Assembly (NCBI RefSeq): GCF_022758295.1
Contig: NZ_JALDWJ010000002.1
Coordinates: 248,001-312,000, forward strand
Length of the DNA: 64,000 bases
Direction of reading: 5' to 3'
DNA from: Lysobacter sp. CFH 32150
GTDB taxonomy: Bacteria > Pseudomonadota > Gammaproteobacteria > Xanthomonadales > Xanthomonadaceae
Shown here: positions 59,235-64,000 of the stretch, one piece after another
How positions within the stretch are numbered: the first letter of the stretch is position 1
Layout: each line of letters opens with the position of its first letter
Notes under the pieces: generated by a model
Told to the model about the DNA's origin: nothing
Databases searched by the model: none
The model's input: only the letters and a program-made list of their open reading frames with translations
Translations under genes and position numbers: made by a program

Positions 59235-59741
59235 TCATTCCACGTCGATGGTCGAGGTTGCCTTGATCCAGACGTACTTCGGGCCATCCGGGGTCGCTTG
59301 CACCCGCGACACGCTTCGATTCGTGGAGACCAGCCTTTGCCCCATCATCGTTACCCGCTCGGTGCTCGACTGCTGGACCTCTGCAGTTTTGCCGTCGGCA
59401 GCGATCGTGATGGTCGGTGCGCCTGGAATCAGTTCGTAGCCACTGGCTTGTTCGAAGCCCTCACGGGTTTGCTGCAGGTACTCATCCCGGCTCAGGTGCA
59501 TCGTCTGCACCTCACCACCGGCGGATATCGTCAACTCGATGCGGACGTCAGCCGCCAGGAGTTCACCTACTGCATCGACATCCTGAGCCAGCGCCGCCGC
59601 ATGGGCACGCTTGACCAGGGCCTCGACTTCCCCACGCGTCAGCACCGCGGCGGCGCTCGAGGCTGCTTCGCCACGAGTACATGCCACAACCGCTACCAAC
59701 ATCATCGTCGCACCAACAACCCGCAGTAACGCTGCGCCCAT
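59235..59741 (-). CDS. Lipoprotein with a SnoaL/NTF2-like domain
   Basis: 168 residues. Lipobox near 18-21 (VAVVAC, Cys21) from the ATG at 59741, which has GGGGG upstream. The body (VEALVKRAHAAALAQDVDAVGELLAADVRIEL, about 40-70) looks like an NTF2-like fold. Function unknown. Converges with greB; no terminator seen in the 24-base gap. Confidence 0.78.
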   Translation of the reverse strand: MGAALLRVVGATMMLVAVVACTRGEAASSAAAVLTRGEVEALVKRAHAAALAQDVDAVGELLAADVRIELTISAGGEVQTMHLSRDEYLQQTREGFEQASGYELIPGAPTITIAADGKTAEVQQSSTERVTMMGQRLVSTNRSVSRVQATPDGPKYVWIKATSTIDVE

Positions 59742-59837
59742 CGTCCATTCCCCCTGATCAAGTCCGAGGCTGGATGGTACGCAAAATCTGTGTCCTAGAG
59801 CCGCGCCGGCTGCCGGCTGCACGCGCTGCGTCCCGGT

Positions 59838-60263
59838 TCACTGCCCGGATGGTTTGCTCTCAGTGTCGGCTTTTGCCTTGTCCTCGGCCTTGTCCATGGC
59901 CGCGTCCTTGAGGTCCCTGAACTCGACCACCAGCAGCTTGAGCTCGGCATCACCGGTGTTCGTGCCGTGATGGGTCTCGGCCGGGATCCAGAGCACCTGT
60001 CCAGGCACCAACTCCACATCCGTCGGTTCGGCGTTCGCCTTGAAGATGCGGATCTTCCCGGAGGTGACCGCGTACACGAGGTGCTGCGGGTGGGAATGCG
60101 AGGGGATCGTGGCACCGGGCTTGAAGCTGACCTCGCACAGGCGCGCGTGTTCGTTCTCGAAGGTGCATTTGTAGAAATCCGGCGCGACCACGGCAGGGTC
60201 CTGCGCCTGCGCCACCAACGCGAGCAAAAGAACCGTCAACGGCAGAATCGACTTCATGTTCAT
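59838..60263 (-). CDS. Exported cupin-domain protein
   Basis: 141 residues. Signal peptide (ILPLTVLLLALVAQAQ). The cupin core has motif 1 HSHPQHLVYAV and motif 2 PAETHHGTNTG, whose His and Glu residues could bind a metal. A Lys/Glu/Asp-rich tail follows. The ATG at 60263 has GGGAAG six bases upstream; the ATG at 60257 is equally possible. No enzyme activity can be assigned. Confidence 0.83.
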   Translation of the reverse strand: MNMKSILPLTVLLLALVAQAQDPAVVAPDFYKCTFENEHARLCEVSFKPGATIPSHSHPQHLVYAVTSGKIRIFKANAEPTDVELVPGQVLWIPAETHHGTNTGDAELKLLVVEFRDLKDAAMDKAEDKAKADTESKPSGQ

Positions 60264-60342
60264 GTCAGGCTTCCCGAAAATGCAGCGAGTGGCTGCACTT
60301 TCCGCAACGGCCCCGACCCCCACCATCGGCCACTCCCTGCCT

Positions 60343-60366
60343 GGCATCCCCCAAACGGGGGATGCC
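60343..60366. terminator. Strong hairpin between the iron-permease-family and cupin genes
   Basis: GGCATCCCCC (60343-60352) pairs with GGGGGATGCC (60357-60366) over a four-base loop. It lies 25 bases after the iron-permease-family stop on the minus strand. No T-run follows. Confidence 0.55.
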
Positions 60367-60390
60367 TGATGGCGGATTTGTTCTGGTCAT

Positions 60391-60807
60391 CTATTGCTCC
60401 AGATCCGGCGTGCCGTGCTGCTGATCGCCGTTGGACCTCTGGCTGCGTGCACGCTCGGCCAACGCCTCGTAACGCTCGCGGAAAGCCTCGAGCTCCGCTT
60501 CCTCGAGCTCCTCGAGGTCGAGCAAGCGATTGTTGGCGCCCTGCGTGGACCGGATCAGCTCGTCGAGCTTGATCTGCATCGCTTCGGTGTCGCGGTTCTG
60601 CGTGCACTGGATCAGGAACACCATCAGGAACGTGACGATGGTGGTGCCCGTATTGATCACCAGCTGCCATGTATCGCTGAAGGCGAACAACGGACCGGTC
60701 AGGGCCCAGACCAACACGACACCGGCCGCCAGCGAGAAACAGACCGGGCGCCCGGTGAAACGCGAGGCCGCTTTGGCCAACCGCGTGAAATGGCTCACTG
60801 ATCGCAT
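60391..60807 (-). CDS. Low-affinity iron permease family protein
   Basis: 138 residues with two hydrophobic helices (CFSLAAGVVLVWALTG and TIVTFLMVFLIQ). The conserved NTGTTIVTFLMVFLIQ and the following NRDTEAMQIKLDELI match the iron_permease family (PF04120). An acidic coiled-coil tail (EELEEAELEAF) completes it. Transport activity is not proven for most bacterial members. Confidence 0.88.
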   Translation of the reverse strand: MRSVSHFTRLAKAASRFTGRPVCFSLAAGVVLVWALTGPLFAFSDTWQLVINTGTTIVTFLMVFLIQCTQNRDTEAMQIKLDELIRSTQGANNRLLDLEELEEAELEAFRERYEALAERARSQRSNGDQQHGTPDLEQ

Positions 60808-60893
60808 GGCCGCACCACCTCTGTGAGGAAGACGGGCCGGAGTATGCACACGTGCCGGTAAAGGCGACGCGCTAGGGCGTTAACACGCCCTGG

Positions 60894-62240
60894 TCAGCCG
60901 TTGAACGCGACCTCGCCGTAGAGGTCGTGTTCGTCGCTGCCAAGGATTTCGACGTCGACGAACTCGCCCGGCTTCAGCCCGGCCTCGAAGCCGTTCTGGA
61001 TCTGCACCAGTCCGTCGATCTCCGGCGCATCGGCCATGGAACGCGCGATTGCCAGGTCCCCATCGATCGCATCGACGAGGCAGCGCTGCACCGTGCCGAC
61101 CTTGGCTTCGAGCTTGGCGGTGGAAATCTCGGCCTGCCGTTCCATGAAACGCGCCAGACGCTCCTGCTTCACAGCTTCCGGCAGCGGATCGGGCAGGTCG
61201 TTGGCCTTGGCGCCATCGACCGGCGAATAGGCGAATGCGCCAACGCGGTCGAGTTGCGCTTCGTCGAGGAAATCGAGCAGTTCTTCGAATTCGGCTTCTG
61301 TCTCGCCAGGGAAGCCGACGATGAAAGTCGAACGGATCGTGATCTCCGGTGTAATCGCGCGCCAACGCAGGATGCGCTCCAGCGTCTTGTCGACCGCACC
61401 GGGACGCTTCATCAGCTTGAGCACGCGCGGGCTGGCATGCTGGAACGGGATGTCGAGGTACGGCAGCAGCTTGGGCATGCCGTTATGGGTCTGCGCCATC
61501 AACGGGATGATGTCGTCGACGTGCGGATACGGATAGACGTAATGCAGACGGGTCCAGATGCCGAGGTCGCTGAGGCCTTCGCACAGCGCCTTCATGCGGG
61601 TCTGGTACGGCTTGCCGCGCCATTCGCGCTCGGCATATTTCACGTCGACGCCGTAGGCCGAAGTGTCCTGCGAAATCACCAGCAATTCCTTGACGCCGCC
61701 CATCGCGAGCTTCTCGGCTTCGCGCAACACGTCGTCGACCGGGCGCGAGACAAGGTCGCCACGCATCGACGGGATGATGCAGAAGCTGCAGCGGTGGTTG
61801 CAGCCTTCGGAAATCTTCAGGTACGCGTAGTGCTTCGGCGTGAGCTTAATGCCGGTGTCAGGCACGAGATTGATGAATGGATCGTGCTTCGGCGGCAGCG
61901 CCGCATGCACCGCGTTCATCACGCTACCGTAATCCTGCGGGCCGCTGATCGACAGCACGCCGGGATGCGCAGCGCGGATCTGTTCGGGCTTCTTGCCGAG
62001 GCAACCGGTGACGATGACCTTGCCGTTCTCCGCCAGCGCCTCGCCGATCGCGTCCAGCGACTCGGTCACCGCCGAGTCGATGAAGCCGCAGGTGTTGACC
62101 ACCACCACGTCGGCCGCGTCGTAACTCTGGACGATGTCGTAACCCTCGACCTTGAGCTGGGTGAGGATGCGTTCGGAATCGACCAGCGCCTTCGGGCACC
62201 CGAGGCTGACGAATCCGATTTTTGGGTTTTGCAAGGACAT
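60894..62240 (-). CDS. rimO: Ribosomal protein S12 methylthiotransferase
   Basis: Radical-SAM enzyme that adds a methylthio group to Asp of ribosomal protein S12. N-terminal cluster Cys15, Cys51, Cys80 and radical-SAM Cys147, Cys151, Cys154 (GCNHRCSFC). A C-terminal TRAM domain is present. The ATG at 62240 begins [10 protein letters not shown]; the earlier Met at 62273 is not conserved. Confidence 0.97.
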   Translation of the reverse strand: MSLQNPKIGFVSLGCPKALVDSERILTQLKVEGYDIVQSYDAADVVVVNTCGFIDSAVTESLDAIGEALAENGKVIVTGCLGKKPEQIRAAHPGVLSISGPQDYGSVMNAVHAALPPKHDPFINLVPDTGIKLTPKHYAYLKISEGCNHRCSFCIIPSMRGDLVSRPVDDVLREAEKLAMGGVKELLVISQDTSAYGVDVKYAEREWRGKPYQTRMKALCEGLSDLGIWTRLHYVYPYPHVDDIIPLMAQTHNGMPKLLPYLDIPFQHASPRVLKLMKRPGAVDKTLERILRWRAITPEITIRSTFIVGFPGETEAEFEELLDFLDEAQLDRVGAFAYSPVDGAKANDLPDPLPEAVKQERLARFMERQAEISTAKLEAKVGTVQRCLVDAIDGDLAIARSMADAPEIDGLVQIQNGFEAGLKPGEFVDVEILGSDEHDLYGEVAFNG

Positions 62241-62338
62241 GGCGGGAAATCGTGCAGGGAATCGGGCAGGCAAGAGCGGAATTATAGCCCCCCGCTCCGG
62301 ATCGGCTGGCCGGCCGCCTCCGGGAGTACGATCACGTC

Positions 62339-63007
62339 ATGAGCCTCTGGATCGATCTCGACACATTGCATGGCCCAGTGCGCGCCTGGCGCGCGGATCC
62401 GAGCGGGCCTTCACGCGGTGCCGTACTGCTCATCCAGGAAATCTTCGGCGTCAACGCCCATATCCGCAGCGTGGCCGAACGTTTTACCGCGGCGGGGTTC
62501 GTTGCCCTCGCGCCGGCGATGTTCGACCTGGTTGAACGCGACGTGGAACTGGCCTACGACAAGCCCGATTTCGAGCGCGGCCGCGCCTTGGTGACTGCAC
62601 TGGGCTTCGATCGCGCGATGGATGTGCTGGCGGCGGCGATGAACCTGCTGCACACCGAAGGCCTGCGCGTCGGTGCGGTCGGTTTCTGCTGGGGTGGCAG
62701 CCTCTCCTTCCTCTGCAATACGCGGCTGGGCTTGCCTGCGGTCGGCTATTACGGCGCACGCAGCGTGCCGTTCCTCGATGAACCGGCACGGGCGCCGCTG
62801 ATGTTCCATTTCGGCGAACGCGATGCCAGCATCCCGCCCACTGATGTCGAATTGCATCGGCAGAAGCAGCCACGGGCGCAAGTTTTCGTCTATCCAAATG
62901 CGGGGCATGCGTTCAACCGCGACGTCGACATCCATGCCTTCGAACCCGCCAGCGCCGCGCTGGCCTGGCAGCGCACCCTCGATTTCCTCGCGGAGAACTT
63001 GCGATGA
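62339..63007 (+). CDS. Dienelactone hydrolase family protein
   Basis: 222-residue alpha/beta hydrolase. Nucleophile Cys in GFCWGGSLSF, Asp in GERDASIP and His in NAGHAFNRD form the triad typical of dienelactone hydrolases. Likely a carboxymethylenebutenolidase-like enzyme, but no pathway context is present. Its stop overlaps the next start (ATGA). Confidence 0.9.
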   Translation: MSLWIDLDTLHGPVRAWRADPSGPSRGAVLLIQEIFGVNAHIRSVAERFTAAGFVALAPAMFDLVERDVELAYDKPDFERGRALVTALGFDRAMDVLAAAMNLLHTEGLRVGAVGFCWGGSLSFLCNTRLGLPAVGYYGARSVPFLDEPARAPLMFHFGERDASIPPTDVELHRQKQPRAQVFVYPNAGHAFNRDVDIHAFEPASAALAWQRTLDFLAENLR

Positions 63008-63429
63008 ATCGCCAAACCAACAACGGCTGGCACCTGCATCCGCAACTGGCCGAAGACACCCACCCGGTCGCGCACTTCGCGCTCAGCGAGCTGCAATTGA
63101 TGGACGACGCCAATCACCCATGGCTGATTCTGGTGCCCCGGGTTGAACATGCAGCCGAACTGATCGACCTGAGCGACGCGCAGCAAGCTGAACTGACCCG
63201 CGAGATCGCCCGGACGAGCCGAGCACTGCAGGCGGTGTTCAAGCCCCACAAGCTCAATGTCGCCGCGCTCGGCAACCTGGTGCCGCAGCTGCATGTGCAC
63301 GTGATTGCGCGCTATGAAGACGATATCGCCTGGCCGCGGCCCGTGTGGGGCATGGCGGCGGCACAGCCGTATGCAATGGAGGAGCTGGTGCGGCGGATCC
63401 AGGCGCTGCGCGACGCGTTAAGCTCGTAG
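63004..63429 (+). CDS. HIT family (histidine triad) protein
   Basis: 141 residues. The triad motif is QLHVHVIARYEDD, with the normal His-phi-His-phi-(His/X) layout and the last His replaced by Ala-Arg. The family hydrolyses nucleotide phosphoramidates or dinucleoside polyphosphates. Translationally coupled to the dienelactone hydrolase gene by ATGA. Confidence 0.88.
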   Translation: MNRQTNNGWHLHPQLAEDTHPVAHFALSELQLMDDANHPWLILVPRVEHAAELIDLSDAQQAELTREIARTSRALQAVFKPHKLNVAALGNLVPQLHVHVIARYEDDIAWPRPVWGMAAAQPYAMEELVRRIQALRDALSS

Positions 63430-63510
63430 CGCGTTAGTTAGAGCTTGGTCAGCGACGCGGATGGGCGCGCTGCTAGCATCGGACGACCGATCACTGGAAC
63501 GAGGTTACCG

Positions 63511-63798
63511 ATGCGCCACTTGTTGCTCGCCGTCCTGCTCGCCTGCGCCCTGCCTGCGCAGGCCGGCCTGTTCGACAAGAAGCCCGAGGATTCCGCCGCC
63601 GAAGCGGCGCGCGCCAACATGGCGGCCGTGACCATCTGGGTCGATGCCAGTTGGGGTTTCCGCAACCAGGGTGCAGCTAATTCGCTCAGCCGCGCGCACC
63701 AGGCATTCGCCGGGCATGGCTACAAGGTGCAGAGCGTTCAGCCCTATATCGAAAACGGCGATCTGCAGGGCTTCTTCGTGACCTACCAGAAGCCCTGA
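63511..63798 (+). CDS. Small exported protein of unknown function
   Basis: 95 residues. Clear signal peptide (HLLLAVLLACALPAQAG). The body has VTIWVDASWGFRNQG and ends GFFVTYQKP. I do not recognise a family. The Met at 63511 starts the signal. Confidence 0.7.
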   Translation: MRHLLLAVLLACALPAQAGLFDKKPEDSAAEAARANMAAVTIWVDASWGFRNQGAANSLSRAHQAFAGHGYKVQSVQPYIENGDLQGFFVTYQKP

Positions 63799-63814
63799 TC
63801 CTTGCCTGACCATT

Positions 63815-63895
63815 GTAGGAGCGGCTTACAGCCGCGAGCTTGTTGTGCGCATGCGATCGTGAGCGCAAAAGCTCGCGGCTGTAAGCCGCTCCTAC
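63815..63895. repeat. REP pair (BIME) between the small exported protein and the dcd-like gene
   Basis: A 27-base unit at 63815-63841 (begins GTAGGAGCGGC) is perfectly inverted at 63869-63895, with 27 bases between. The inner stem GCGGC/GCCGC differs from GCGAC/GTCGC of the copies at 14081 by one pair changed on both sides. Confidence 0.9.
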
Positions 63896-63907
63896 GAAAG
63901 AAGACTG

Positions 63908-64000
63908 TCAGGTGCGCGGCAGGGTCACACCGGTCTGCCCCTGGTACTTGCCACCGCGATCCTTGTACGAGGTCTCGCAAACCTCGTCGGACTGGAAGAA
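63908..64000 (-). CDS. dcd: Probable dCTP deaminase, C-terminal 30 codons only
   Basis: The minus-strand frame reads into the window edge and ends at the TGA at 63908. The visible end [20 protein letters not shown] and VTLPRT resembles the C-terminus of Dcd in related bacteria. Dcd deaminates dCTP to dUTP. The catalytic part lies outside the window, so this is a tentative identification. Confidence 0.65.
   Translation of the reverse strand, partial: FFQSDEVCETSYKDRGGKYQGQTGVTLPRT

Overview
The window is GC-rich chromosomal DNA from a gammaproteobacterium, most likely of the Xanthomonadaceae/Lysobacteraceae (Lysobacter, Luteimonas or a close relative). The basis is the gene order, a NuoC with the long insertion I recall from xanthomonads, a DUF3144-type gene between trpB and trpA, a large Oar-type TonB receptor, and GTAG-type REP elements. 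I see no rRNA operon, prophage, insertion sequence or CRISPR array. The window is almost entirely coding, and no gene-free stretch exceeds about 250 bases apart from the tRNA region.

Layout. Positions 1-4.7 kb hold the 3' end of an S15-type peptidase, then on the minus strand a class III polyhydroxyalkanoate synthase operon (phaE-phaC plus an unknown membrane-anchored protein) and pssA. 4.8-10.3 kb (plus strand) carries an unknown membrane protein, dinB and a translationally coupled ybhP-clsB-ybhN operon. 10.4-19.4 kb (minus) is the translation/transcription cluster rimP-nusA-infB-rbfA-truB-rpsO-pnp, preceded by an initiator tRNA-fMet gene. 19.9-23.0 kb is the TonB receptor. 23.1-37.8 kb is the complete 14-gene nuoA-N operon for respiratory complex I, followed upstream by tRNA-Leu(GAG), secG and tpiA.

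39.4-41.8 kb has a small accessory block (methyltransferase, lipoprotein, 2-oxoglutarate oxygenase). 41.9-53.3 kb (minus) carries glmM, accD, trpA, a DUF3144-type gene, trpB, trpF, truA, a fimV/hubP-like gene, asd, aroC and prmB. 53.4-64.0 kb is mixed: a Sco1-like copper chaperone, psd, an mltD-like lytic transglycosylase, a HerA-like ATPase, an NlpE-like lipoprotein, greB, two small exported proteins, an iron-permease-family protein, rimO, a dienelactone hydrolase, a HIT protein, a small secreted protein and the 3' end of a probable dcd.

How it works together. The backbone glmM-tpiA-secG-tRNA(Leu)-tRNA(fMet)-rimP-nusA-infB-rbfA-truB-rpsO-pnp is the order known from Pseudomonas. Here it is split by the oxygenase/methyltransferase block, the nuo operon and the TonB receptor. 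PE synthesis (pssA, psd) and cardiolipin synthesis (clsB) are all present. The tryptophan genes are embedded in a biosynthetic run (asd, trpFBA, accD, glmM).

The most interesting non-coding signals are a perfect 21-bp palindrome overlapping the predicted phaE promoter, a CRP/Clp-like half-site pair upstream of the TonB receptor, and two families of REP hairpins, one showing compensatory stem changes. I found no clear candidate for a wholly new multi-gene system; the region is mostly housekeeping.
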